Source: CAZRXG01 sp964603985
GTDB lineage: Bacteria; Chloroflexota; Anaerolineae; Aggregatilineales; UBA3940
Assembly: GCA_964603985.1 (NCBI GenBank)
Contig: CAZRXG010000004.1
Span: forward strand, 1-64,000
Reading direction: 5' to 3'
DNA length: 64,000 nucleotides
A program made the translations under genes and the position numbers. Each line of letters begins with the position of its first letter. Position 1 is the first letter of the stretch. Below the pieces are notes generated by a model, which was not told the DNA's origin, searched no databases, and saw nothing but the letters and a program-made list of their open reading frames with translations. Shown here piece by piece: positions 19,553 through 27,653 of the stretch.

Positions 19553-20629
19553 CTATTCGACGGGGATAATCTCGATTGTGTTATTCTCGCCCAACGCAAC
19601 AATACCTTCTTCTGTCCACTTGATAATCTCCCTGTAGCGGCCAGTTTGGGTAAGGCGGTCGATGGCTCCAGAGGCAATAGAAAGCACCCAAATATCAGTG
19701 CTTGGGTCTTCTTTGCTTGGTCGCGATAGTATCGCAAGGTGGGAGTTGTCTGGAGACCAGGTTAGGTTATATATCTGATCCCATCCTTGCGATACGTCGC
19801 TTGTCCATTCCAGTGATCCCATCTCCAAGAGTGCTATTCCTTGAAAAATCTTAAACGCAATCCATTTCCCATCTGGTGACCATGTTGGCATAGAGAAGCG
19901 AATCCGCAAGGCAGGTTCCGGCGAGACTAAAAACCGCCTCTCTCTGGTTTCAAGGTCGATACTCCATAGTTGGAAATCCTTGAAGTGCCTGAGTTTCCAG
20001 TCTGTATCCGGTACGGTCCAATAGGCAATTTGCTTGCTATCTGGCGACCATACGGTGTCAGAGATACTCACGTGAGCCATGCCAACAGTGCCATCTTCGA
20101 GCAACACTTCGGACACAGCCTCGTCGGAATGAACCAGGGTTAAACCTCCTATGTTATTAGCCACCGCCAGATATTTGCCGTCCGGTGACCAGCGAATCCC
20201 TGCAGTGACTCCGTCGCCAGTGTACTTGTAAAACAAGGCACATTCATCCCAATTGCCGGCCTCATAGAGCCACACGGAAGGGTCATCCCTCCATAATGCC
20301 AGCTTCTGGCTATCGGGTGACCAATATGGCAGTGGCCGACCCGCATCCTCACATGCCGTGAGTTGCTGCCAAGTCCCCACATCAGATTGAGCAATCCACA
20401 AGCCCGGCTCGTGTTTTTCCCCTCCGGCTCCGTACCGCTCACATATCACCCATTTATTATCAGGTGATAACGTGCTATAGTGGCATTCTTCAGGAAACGC
20501 CAGGTTAGTTAGCATATCTGGTGAGTACGTATTGTTTGCTTTCTGACAGGCGCAAAGAGAGAGAATGCCAACTATCATCGCCGTCAGCGTTTTCACCGTT
20601 CCCAGCTTCACCGTTCGACACTTGTTCAT
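19553..20629 (-). CDS. TolB-like beta-propeller lipoprotein
   Basis: 358 residues. The ATG at 20629 gives a proper lipoprotein signal (AMIVGILSLCAC, Cys about residue 27); a longer frame upstream only translates repeat R2. The mature part has PD40/TolB-type blades with recurring WSPDSQKLALW, WSPDGKYLAVANN, WSPDSKQIAYW and WSPDGKWIAFK, enough for a six- to seven-bladed propeller. It probably sits on the outside of the membrane. The gene is bracketed by repeats R1 and R2, has lower GC than the core genes and seems to be recently acquired. Confidence 0.8.
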   Translation of the reverse strand: MNKCRTVKLGTVKTLTAMIVGILSLCACQKANNTYSPDMLTNLAFPEECHYSTLSPDNKWVICERYGAGGEKHEPGLWIAQSDVGTWQQLTACEDAGRPLPYWSPDSQKLALWRDDPSVWLYEAGNWDECALFYKYTGDGVTAGIRWSPDGKYLAVANNIGGLTLVHSDEAVSEVLLEDGTVGMAHVSISDTVWSPDSKQIAYWTVPDTDWKLRHFKDFQLWSIDLETRERRFLVSPEPALRIRFSMPTWSPDGKWIAFKIFQGIALLEMGSLEWTSDVSQGWDQIYNLTWSPDNSHLAILSRPSKEDPSTDIWVLSIASGAIDRLTQTGRYREIIKWTEEGIVALGENNTIEIIPVE

Positions 20630-20666
20630 TGATGCCCCAAACTCATCGCACCCAACCCGGAGGAAG

Positions 20667-20775
20667 TTGTGCACTGCGATTGCCCCCCAAAACCGGTTCA
20701 TACCTGCAATAGTAGAGGAACTGGCCGCGTGATGCCAACCGCTCACGGCAGAGGACGCGGCCAGATAGGGGCGAC
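20667..20775 (-). repeat. Dispersed repeat, copy R2
   Basis: Closely matches R1 over the segment from GTTCATAC to CCAGATAGGGGCG. It lies 38 bases upstream of the lipoprotein gene at 20629. The TTGGCA-18-TACTAT pair on the minus strand is kept. Confidence 0.8.
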
Positions 20776-20806
20776 TGAGCAGGTTTCGGGGCCCGGCATA
20801 TTGACT

Positions 20807-21808
20807 TTATGGTAATGAATTGATGTCCCAGATGTACAGTTCATTATCTATAGCAGTCACTAACTGTTTTCCATTACTATTCCAATCCACACTACCTCCA
20901 TATACGTTTTGTACAATTGAGAAACTGCCGGTATTAACGTTCCAGATTCTGATTCCGTCTTCCGCAGCACTCGCAATGTGAGTATTTGAGGGGTTCCAAC
21001 GGAGTGCTCTCAGGCGCGCTTCGTGTCCGGGTAAAACAGTAAGCGTTTCCCACGTCGTAGTATCCCATATGATTAGATGTCCATCAGTGCTGCCGCTTGC
21101 CAGCAGGCTGCCATCACTGCTCCAGGCTACCGGCGGTGTGCCGGTCAGGTCATCACTCAGTATCTGCACAATCTCCCCATTTTCATACTTAACGATTGTT
21201 ATCATTGATCGATCTGCCGGTGTTATTGCAAGTAAGCTCTTGTCAGGACTCCACCCCACGATGAGGGGATTATTCATGACATCAACCGAAAAGTCCGATA
21301 ATGTATTCGTTGATATATCCCAGAATTGAATCGTTGCTTTTGAAAAACCGTCTGTATAGGTGCTTGCGATTACATTTTCATCCGGCCCCCAGATGACCGA
21401 GTCGAAGTAATTGTACCTGCCGGGATTATTTGAGCTGGTCAGCATACCATCCGTTTCAACATCCCAAACCCAAAGATGCCTTGCACTGCCAGCTAACCTT
21501 GTCCCCTCCGCATCCCAGGCTACTCTGTTACTCGTTCCAGGTTCATCACGGAGCAATTGTATTTGCCGGGTATCCACCGTATAGATGTACGTAGCGACGT
21601 GCCCACCAATTGCTATTCTTTTGTCATCTGGGCTCCAATCCAAACTCACTACCGAAAAGAACTCACTAACGTTGTCATCTATTTGAATACGATCAGCAAC
21701 GGAGTACGCCGGACCCTGGTTAGGAGCAGACAGAGCGAGGCAAGACACCCCTCCTACGAGGACAATCAGTATTTGAAAGATCGTCCTTTGTTTGCTTAAT
21801 AATCCCAT
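20807..21808 (-). CDS. Secreted or anchored WD40-repeat protein
   Basis: 333 residues. The N-terminus (KQRTIFQILIVLVGGVSCLAL) is a signal peptide; the VSCLA segment could also be a lipobox. About seven WD40 blades follow, for example LDWSPDDKRIAIGGHVATY, WSSDGSLLASGSTDGHLIIW and a final VDWNSNGKQLVTAID with YIWDI. One full propeller fits the length. It lies between repeat R2 and the pseudogene region at 21.9 kb and has lower GC than core genes. Unknown ligand. Confidence 0.85.
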   Translation of the reverse strand: MGLLSKQRTIFQILIVLVGGVSCLALSAPNQGPAYSVADRIQIDDNVSEFFSVVSLDWSPDDKRIAIGGHVATYIYTVDTRQIQLLRDEPGTSNRVAWDAEGTRLAGSARHLWVWDVETDGMLTSSNNPGRYNYFDSVIWGPDENVIASTYTDGFSKATIQFWDISTNTLSDFSVDVMNNPLIVGWSPDKSLLAITPADRSMITIVKYENGEIVQILSDDLTGTPPVAWSSDGSLLASGSTDGHLIIWDTTTWETLTVLPGHEARLRALRWNPSNTHIASAAEDGIRIWNVNTGSFSIVQNVYGGSVDWNSNGKQLVTAIDNELYIWDINSLP

Positions 21809-21833
21809 GCCGAATCCCGATCCGCTAAATCAA

Positions 21834-21850
21834 CAGCCTCGAACTCCGCC
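21834..21850 (+). repeat. 17-bp direct repeat, left copy
   Basis: CAGCCTCGAACTCCGCC occurs here and at 23602-23618. The pair brackets the pseudogene fragment and the cyclase gene. Confidence 0.7.
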
Positions 21851-21897
21851 GGTCGTTACCGGTGCCCGCCGTTCGCTTAAGCCCGCCTTACAGGAGA

Positions 21898-22032
21898 TCA
21901 ATAGTTGACGTTGTACACATAGATGTGATCGTCTATTTTGCGAAGGTCGTAAAGCGCCCACTCCAGAAGCTCGACATCGTCGTGCACGTAAAGCATCCCG
22001 CGTGTCCACTCGTAATATACGTGGAGGGCTAT
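21898..22032 (-). pseudogene. Probable C-terminal remnant of a lost gene
   Basis: A 44-codon frame without a fitting start, ending at TGA 21898-21900. The reading (…YYEWTRGMLYVHDDVELL… and …HIYVYNVNY at the end) has the composition of a real protein, unlike the other frames. Just upstream, in another frame, LITLNGSPAEIYFR also looks like protein and ends at a stop, so the original gene seems to be frameshifted. The family is not recognised. Confidence 0.4.
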
Positions 22033-22130
22033 TCACTGCCATGACGGTCACCTGAAGTAAATCTCGGCTGGAGAGCCATTGAGCGTGATCAGGTTGAAAG
22101 CCAAGGGTAGTGTGTTAATCCGTTGTGGTC

Positions 22131-23333
22131 CTACTCCCGCAGTGGGCGCAGAAGATAAGTTACTGTCTCACCTTTGCCCTTGACGTGGATTGGCTCTCGC
22201 TCATCAAATTCAAGCCGGTCTTTCATCTTTTTGTAGACCGATTCCGTTACCTGGATGACATTCGTCAGGCCGTTTGACTCCATGCGTGAAGCGGTGTTTA
22301 CGGTGTCGCCCCACACGTCATAAATGAACTTCTGCTGCCCGATTACTCCCGCCACGACCGGTCCGGTGTTGATGCCAACCCGAAGCCGTACGGGTTCATC
22401 ATTCCAGGCTCGGTACTTGCCAATCGCGTCAAGCATGTCGAAAGCGAATGCAAGCACCGCTTCGCAGTGGTCCTCGCGTGGCGTGGGCAGCCCCCCGGCG
22501 ACCATATACGCATCGCCTATCGTTTTGATTTTCTCCACACCATGTTTTGTGGCCAGTTCATCGAACTCCAAGAAAACCGTGTTCAGCATATTCACCACGT
22601 CAATCGGGTCCGCGTCGGCAGACATCCGTGTGAAATCCACAATATCCGCAAACAGTATGGTTGCCTCTTGATAACTGTCGGCGATGGTTTCCGTTCTTTC
22701 TTTGAGTTGTTCGGCAATGGACGCAGGCAGGATGGCCAATAGCAGGCTATCGGCACGCGCACGCGCCTTTTCCATCTCTACGACCAGATATCGGATGATG
22801 ATAAGCAGCACGGCTGGCACCACAACGAGATTAAAGACGGTCGTACTGATGAACACCTCGCTAGGTATTACTAGGGCTATCTGAGCAATCTGGTAGTCGA
22901 AAACAGCAATCGAGATAACCGCTAGCGCAAATACGCTATACCATAGGAGAACTTGCCGGAAATCGAGCAACACAGCAACGATCACCGGGACAATCATAGC
23001 CCAGAGCATAGTATTGGCTTTTGTGTAGCCACCAGCCCCAATCTGTACTGCGATTGGCAAACTCAGCGTCCAAACCAACCACATGTAGAGAAAGGACCTG
23101 AAGTGTTTTGTGGCGATGAGATATATGAGCATCAAAACGCCGGTGACTGTGTAACTAGCAAAGACAACGATGCCTAACCAGATCCCGAATACCGCGCTAC
23201 CCATTATTGATGCAAACGCGGTTAACACACTGAAGAGATGTCCAACTGCAAGTGCCGTCTTACGCAGGCGTTCGCCAGTGGTATCAGTTGGCAGTGAAAC
23301 GGCGCTGTTTATGCGCTTCATTAGTTTCTGCAT
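22131..23333 (-). CDS. Membrane class III adenylate/guanylate cyclase
   Basis: 400 residues. Six hydrophobic helices (about 30-185) are followed by a short coiled linker (VEMEKARARADSLLLAILP) and a class III catalytic domain. Metal-binding Asp residues are in LFADIVDFTRM (near 225) and TIGDAYMVAGG (near 270); the transition-state Asn and Arg are in DVWGDTVNTASRMES. Purine-selecting residues fit an adenylate cyclase (Lys in VEKIKTIGDAY, Asp in YDVWGD). It probably makes cAMP in response to a membrane signal. GC is lower than average, and the gene lies between 17-bp direct repeats. It is close to repeat R3. Confidence 0.92.
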   Translation of the reverse strand: MQKLMKRINSAVSLPTDTTGERLRKTALAVGHLFSVLTAFASIMGSAVFGIWLGIVVFASYTVTGVLMLIYLIATKHFRSFLYMWLVWTLSLPIAVQIGAGGYTKANTMLWAMIVPVIVAVLLDFRQVLLWYSVFALAVISIAVFDYQIAQIALVIPSEVFISTTVFNLVVVPAVLLIIIRYLVVEMEKARARADSLLLAILPASIAEQLKERTETIADSYQEATILFADIVDFTRMSADADPIDVVNMLNTVFLEFDELATKHGVEKIKTIGDAYMVAGGLPTPREDHCEAVLAFAFDMLDAIGKYRAWNDEPVRLRVGINTGPVVAGVIGQQKFIYDVWGDTVNTASRMESNGLTNVIQVTESVYKKMKDRLEFDEREPIHVKGKGETVTYLLRPLRE

Positions 23334-23527
23334 GTGGCTATTCTCTCTTTTCCTTCCCCTAAAGCAACCGATCCGAGGTCACACACCATCGAAGGGCGAC
23401 TTTTATCTGATTCGCCCAAAGTTGCTCGTAAATCACCGACCAGACTGCCAGTCAATAATTGAGGATAAAATCGTAGATTTGCTTGGGGGTTAACCACGAG
23501 AGGCAAGCTACTCCTGATACAGTGTCG

Positions 23528-23601
23528 TTTGTGCTACGGTTGGATGCCCGGATGGGGTTTATGTCTGCAATATACAGGAATTGGCCGCGTGACGCCAACC
23601 G
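23528..23601 (-). repeat. Dispersed repeat, copy R3
   Basis: Shares TTGTGCT-CGGTTGGATGCC and the CCGCGTGACGCCAAC core with R1. The inner part is more diverged (AATATACAGG instead of AATAGTAGAGG), so the -10-like box is altered. It is 195 bases upstream of the cyclase start; the rest of 23334-23638 holds no gene. Confidence 0.7.
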
Positions 23602-23618
23602 CAGCCTCGAACTCCGCC
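23602..23618 (+). repeat. 17-bp direct repeat, right copy
   Basis: Identical to 21834-21850. It lies about 20 bases beyond the stop codon of the ABC permease gene. Confidence 0.7.
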
Positions 23619-23638
23619 AAGTCGGGGCGAGCCGTGCC

Positions 23639-26038
23639 CTACTCGTAGGCCAGCACCTCACGGACGGTCAGGTGGGCGGCGTATTGGGCCGGTGCCAGGC
23701 TGGCCAGCGTGGCAATGATCAGGCTCAGCCCCAGCCACAGGACAACGCCCAGGGGAGAAAGAACGTACTCCACCGTCGCGCCGAGCATGGTCTGGCCGAT
23801 AGCCTTGACCAGCAGCATCCCCAACGGGTAGGCCAGGACTGCGCTGAGCGCCCAGCTTAATACCCCGATAAAGCTGCCCTCGAACAAGATGACCTCGCGG
23901 ACGGAGGCGTTGGTCGCGCCGATGGCCCGCATCACGCCGATCTCGCGGAGCCGCTCCATCACGTTCAGGCTCATCGTCCCGGCCAGCCCCAGCCCGCCGA
24001 CCGTGGCCAGCAGCCCGGCCATGAGCATCAGCGTGTAGAGCAGCATGTCAAAGTTGCCGGTGTTGGTCACCACCCCTTCGTAGTACGTGGTGGTGCTGCC
24101 GCCGCCCATCCCGACATCGTCGAACCACACGGCGAGCCGCTCGGCGAGCGCCTGCTCGGTCTCGCCATCCTGGAGAGTGTAGGGATCCACCCGCACCCGG
24201 ACCAGGTTGGCCTGGCCGGGAACCTTATTCAACCGGGTGAAGTAGTCGTAGGGGGCATAGACCCGATCCGTGAAGATATAGGGCAGTGCAATCCCCACCA
24301 CCACGTAGGTGTGGTCGACCTCGCGGCCCTCTTCCTTGGTGCGGAAGATGACCTCCCTGCCAACCGTCGCGCCGGGAATGTCGTCCAGCAGATCATGGCT
24401 GACGACGATGGCGTTGGTGTCCCCTTCCCGGAGCCAGCGCCCGTCAACCAGGGCGGGGACGAGGGTCCCGGAGTTGGGTGGGACTGCCGCCACCTCGACA
24501 TCTTCCTCAGCGCCGTCGCAGATCATGGTGGTGTTCATCATGTACCAGGCTTCGGCCACCTGAACCCCCTCCACGCGTTGCGCCTCGCGCTCCACGGCGC
24601 GCAGGCGCGCCCCGCCGGGAACGCTCAGCGAGGCATCGAACTGCCAGTAGTTGCCGGTGCCGACGATTGTCCTGCCCAGCGAAAGGTGAGTGTGGAAGGC
24701 GGCGATAAAGGTTGCCCCTGCCAGCGTGAGGGTGCCCATCGTGAGCGCCATGCGCTTCTTGCGACGGAAGGTGTTCCTCACCGCCAGCGTGAGCGCCCCC
24801 GGAAGGCTCTTGAGCCACTTCAGCACGCCCTCGGACACCCCTTTCGTGCTCTCCTGGATGTTGCCGTCCTGGTAGATGGCATCGTACACCGTGATCGAGG
24901 TGCCCCACAGAACCGGTGCCAGCCCCGCCCCTACGGACACCATCAGGCCGAGCATTACCTGTACCAGAACAACCCAGAAGGGCAGGTCGACATTGGGGAA
25001 ATCAAAGTTGATCTGCGACCCGGCGAGGTCCACAAACCACCGGCTGCCCACCCTGCCCAGCGGAATCGCGAGCGCAAGCGCGACGGCGCTCAGGATCACG
25101 ACGACGGCCAGGTACATCCACGCGATCTGGTAGCGCGTCCCGCCGATGGTGCGCATCACGCCGATCTGCCTGATCTGGCGGGCGATCAGGGCCGAGACGG
25201 TGTTGATCACCAGCCCGGCGCTGAGCAGGACGCACATCACCCCCATCGTCAGCAGGATGATCAGGACGGCGTCGAGGACGTCGCCGGCAAAGTGGGTGCC
25301 GTCGCTTCTTTCCGACGAATGCAGTTTGTAGCCCCCGGGATCGAGCACACGATCCTGAATCAGCTCGACGACCTCTTTTGTGTGCGCCTTGTCGTAGGGA
25401 TCGCCCGCCACGACGATGAGCAGCTGGTTGTAATGGGCGTCCATCTCCAGCCACTCCAGGGTGCCCATGGAGACGTAGCCGGTGCCGGTTTCTGTGTACG
25501 AGGGTATCCACACTTGCAGGTCGTGGACGACGCCCACCACGGCCAGGGTGTAGTGACGGCCATCTTCGTCGGGGCGGATGGTGATCGAGTCGCCGATGCC
25601 CACGTCGAGCCAGTCGGCGGTCGCCCGCTCCAGGATCACCTCCCGGTTCTGTGGCTCGTGCTGCCCGGCCTCGACCGAAAAGCGGTTGATGGTGGGATGG
25701 TCGTAATCCGCCACGACGTTGAGGTCCAGGTCAAGCCAGTCGCCGCCAGGGCCAAGCACCTGCACGGCCTCGATGCGGCGCGGCTCAACCTGGGCGATCT
25801 CGCGCATGCCTTCGACCGCACGGGCCAGGTCGTCATCGAAGGGGGAGAGGGTCAGCCGGGCGCTGGCCGGGTTGGTGGCGCGGAACAGGAGAGTCATATC
25901 GCGGGAGATGATGCGCAGGGCGTTGGTGGTCGCGCCGACGGCGAACACCCCGATGGCAATCGAGAGCACAACCAGGATGGTGCGAACCCTGTTGCTCCAG
26001 ATATCCGCAAAAACCTTGGCCCAGCGTATAGACATCAT
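23639..26038 (-). CDS. FtsX/MacB-type ABC transporter permease
   Basis: 799 residues with the double FtsX architecture. One N-terminal helix (RTILVVLSIAIGVFAVGATTN) is followed by a long MacB-like periplasmic domain, three helices with ARQIRQIGVMRTIGG near 290-300, a second N-terminal helix near residue 430, a second periplasmic domain and three C-terminal helices with MERLREIGVMRAIGAT. No ATPase or membrane-fusion gene is next to it, although they are normally linked. Related complexes move lipoproteins or peptides, or act as mechanotransmitters. A fragment of its 5' end is repeated at 29680-29748. Confidence 0.92.
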   Translation of the reverse strand: MMSIRWAKVFADIWSNRVRTILVVLSIAIGVFAVGATTNALRIISRDMTLLFRATNPASARLTLSPFDDDLARAVEGMREIAQVEPRRIEAVQVLGPGGDWLDLDLNVVADYDHPTINRFSVEAGQHEPQNREVILERATADWLDVGIGDSITIRPDEDGRHYTLAVVGVVHDLQVWIPSYTETGTGYVSMGTLEWLEMDAHYNQLLIVVAGDPYDKAHTKEVVELIQDRVLDPGGYKLHSSERSDGTHFAGDVLDAVLIILLTMGVMCVLLSAGLVINTVSALIARQIRQIGVMRTIGGTRYQIAWMYLAVVVILSAVALALAIPLGRVGSRWFVDLAGSQINFDFPNVDLPFWVVLVQVMLGLMVSVGAGLAPVLWGTSITVYDAIYQDGNIQESTKGVSEGVLKWLKSLPGALTLAVRNTFRRKKRMALTMGTLTLAGATFIAAFHTHLSLGRTIVGTGNYWQFDASLSVPGGARLRAVEREAQRVEGVQVAEAWYMMNTTMICDGAEEDVEVAAVPPNSGTLVPALVDGRWLREGDTNAIVVSHDLLDDIPGATVGREVIFRTKEEGREVDHTYVVVGIALPYIFTDRVYAPYDYFTRLNKVPGQANLVRVRVDPYTLQDGETEQALAERLAVWFDDVGMGGGSTTTYYEGVVTNTGNFDMLLYTLMLMAGLLATVGGLGLAGTMSLNVMERLREIGVMRAIGATNASVREVILFEGSFIGVLSWALSAVLAYPLGMLLVKAIGQTMLGATVEYVLSPLGVVLWLGLSLIIATLASLAPAQYAAHLTVREVLAYE

Positions 26039-26139
26039 CCCCCGCTCTCCTGTGGCCTTTTACAGATACTACGAAGGGGAGACGGCAGGGGTTTCGGGTG
26101 TCTGAGCAAAACGCGGATACTATGACCCGAATGCACTCA

Positions 26140-27297
26140 CTATTCGGTATTGAGGGGAGTATAGAATACAAGCTCCCTGATTTCGGAACGACTGAAGCTC
26201 GTCAGACGCTCTAGAGTGTAATCTACAACTGAAAGCGCATAAAGATTATCGGCACCATCTGAATGCCCGATAAATAAAAACAGATCCGGTGTCGAAACTA
26301 CTTCCCCGACATTCTCCAATGCAGGTTCGAGTTCTGTTAATTCTATCTCCTGTTCGATGACGCCATCCAGGCTCGTTAATCGAAGGTAAATGTATACGCC
26401 TTCCTGATGTGCTTTCTGTTGGTAGCTAATGCTGGCGATCGATTTCCCACTCTGTGCCCAAGTTGGGTTGTTCTCGATGTTGTCTATTTGGCGTAGATCG
26501 GCAAGGTGACATGTTTCTCCACTACAAACCAGGGTGCCTACCATAGTGCTCGGCTGCACGTTGGGTTGTCCCGTACTCGCGGTGAAAAGGACTGTGCTGT
26601 CATCCGAGCTAACATGCAGGTTTCCGATAGTGTTTTCCTCGTAAACGGTGGTCCCCGATCGCTCTTCAATGTCAAGAACAGCCAATGCGTCCGGGGTACT
26701 GCGGTCGATAAATACAATCCGTGTGTCATCCAGAATCCATCGAGGGGAAACCATTCCCCCAATATCACCATCCGCAAACCTTACAGGAGCTTCCGCTTTG
26801 GACAGTTGGATGAACAGATACCTATCACCTGTGGAAACGTTGCTTCCCGAATAGACAAGACGACCATCCGATGAAATGTCAAGGCCCGTAATGGCCTCGT
26901 CTGGCGAGAGGGGCATAATGGGAGTCGGCTTACCTTCACCCCGGCACAGTAAGTAGAACGCGCCAGTTCCCTGAGACCTTGCCACAAAGACTATCGAGCC
27001 GCCATTTACACACCGAAGAGCAGGCGGATAAGCTTCGGTCGCGGCTAGGGTGACGGTACAAGTTGTTGTCGCCACCAGATCGTCGCTATGCGTATACTCT
27101 GGGGATGGCGTCACGGGGGATGATAACAGCCTCTCCTCCCTCAGGTCTGGCGTCATGGAGACTATGGATACACTGTCAGTCGAAGTTGGCTCGCTTTGGT
27201 ATGACGATGCCGTACAACTTATCAGAAGCGAACCAAGCAGACCCATTGTTATAAATAGATGCACTTTTCTGATGCCATCAATAGTTAGTGCACTCAC
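26140..27297 (-). CDS. TolB-like beta-propeller lipoprotein
   Basis: 385 residues. The signal (LFITMGLLGSLLISC) ends in a lipobox with Cys near residue 28. A Ser/Thr-rich linker leads to a propeller of PD40-like blades, for example SPDEAITGLDISSDGRLVYSG, SPRWILDDTRIVFID and NPTWAQSGKSIASIS. Repeat R4 lies 20 bases upstream. The gene sits in the duplicated ABC permease-helicase junction and has clearly lower GC than both neighbours. It is probably surface-bound, with unknown ligand. Confidence 0.8.
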   Translation of the reverse strand: MSALTIDGIRKVHLFITMGLLGSLLISCTASSYQSEPTSTDSVSIVSMTPDLREERLLSSPVTPSPEYTHSDDLVATTTCTVTLAATEAYPPALRCVNGGSIVFVARSQGTGAFYLLCRGEGKPTPIMPLSPDEAITGLDISSDGRLVYSGSNVSTGDRYLFIQLSKAEAPVRFADGDIGGMVSPRWILDDTRIVFIDRSTPDALAVLDIEERSGTTVYEENTIGNLHVSSDDSTVLFTASTGQPNVQPSTMVGTLVCSGETCHLADLRQIDNIENNPTWAQSGKSIASISYQQKAHQEGVYIYLRLTSLDGVIEQEIELTELEPALENVGEVVSTPDLFLFIGHSDGADNLYALSVVDYTLERLTSFSRSEIRELVFYTPLNTE

Positions 27298-27316
27298 GGT
27301 CGGTAACCCTCAATTG

Positions 27317-27380
27317 GTCTGCGGCTGGATTCCTGGACAGGTTCATACTGCAATAGTAGAGGAACTGGCCGCGTGACGCC
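27317..27380 (-). repeat. Dispersed repeat, copy R4
   Basis: About 64 bases matching R1 and R2 from GGCTGGATTCCTGGACAGG to CCGCGTGACGCC. The TACTAT box on the minus strand is kept; the -35-like box is degraded to TGGCGT. Confidence 0.75.
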
Positions 27381-27534
27381 ACCCTCCCCCCCGGTCCCTT
27401 AAACTATGCATGGGGAGGGGGTGTACATGGATCGGGCAAGATTCCCGCTCAGGGGCAGGTGACGCTTAAATGTCACCCTTCTGAGTTTCGGGATCGGATC
27501 CCTGTTGCCCTATCCTGCCTCATGCTACACTCAT

Positions 27535-27622
27535 TCTCACAGGGTTAAACGATGCGCAACGCGAAGCCGTCACCGCGCCGGACGGCCCGGTGCTGGTACT
27601 GGCCGGGCCGGGCAGCGGCAAA
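27535..27622 (+). pseudogene. Broken copy of the 5' end of the pcrA-like helicase gene
   Basis: Nearly identical to 29844-29930, coding for GLNDAQREAVTAPDG and the Walker A region AGPGSGK. The copy lacks start codon and ribosome-binding site (about 55 bases missing compared with the intact gene) and breaks off after the Gly-Lys of Walker A. The noncoding sequence in front (from about 27486, with CCTGCCTCATGCTACA) is also shared with the region before the intact gene. Confidence 0.9.
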
Positions 27623-27653
27623 AAGCCACTTTACCACGAAGGGAGAGAGAGAA

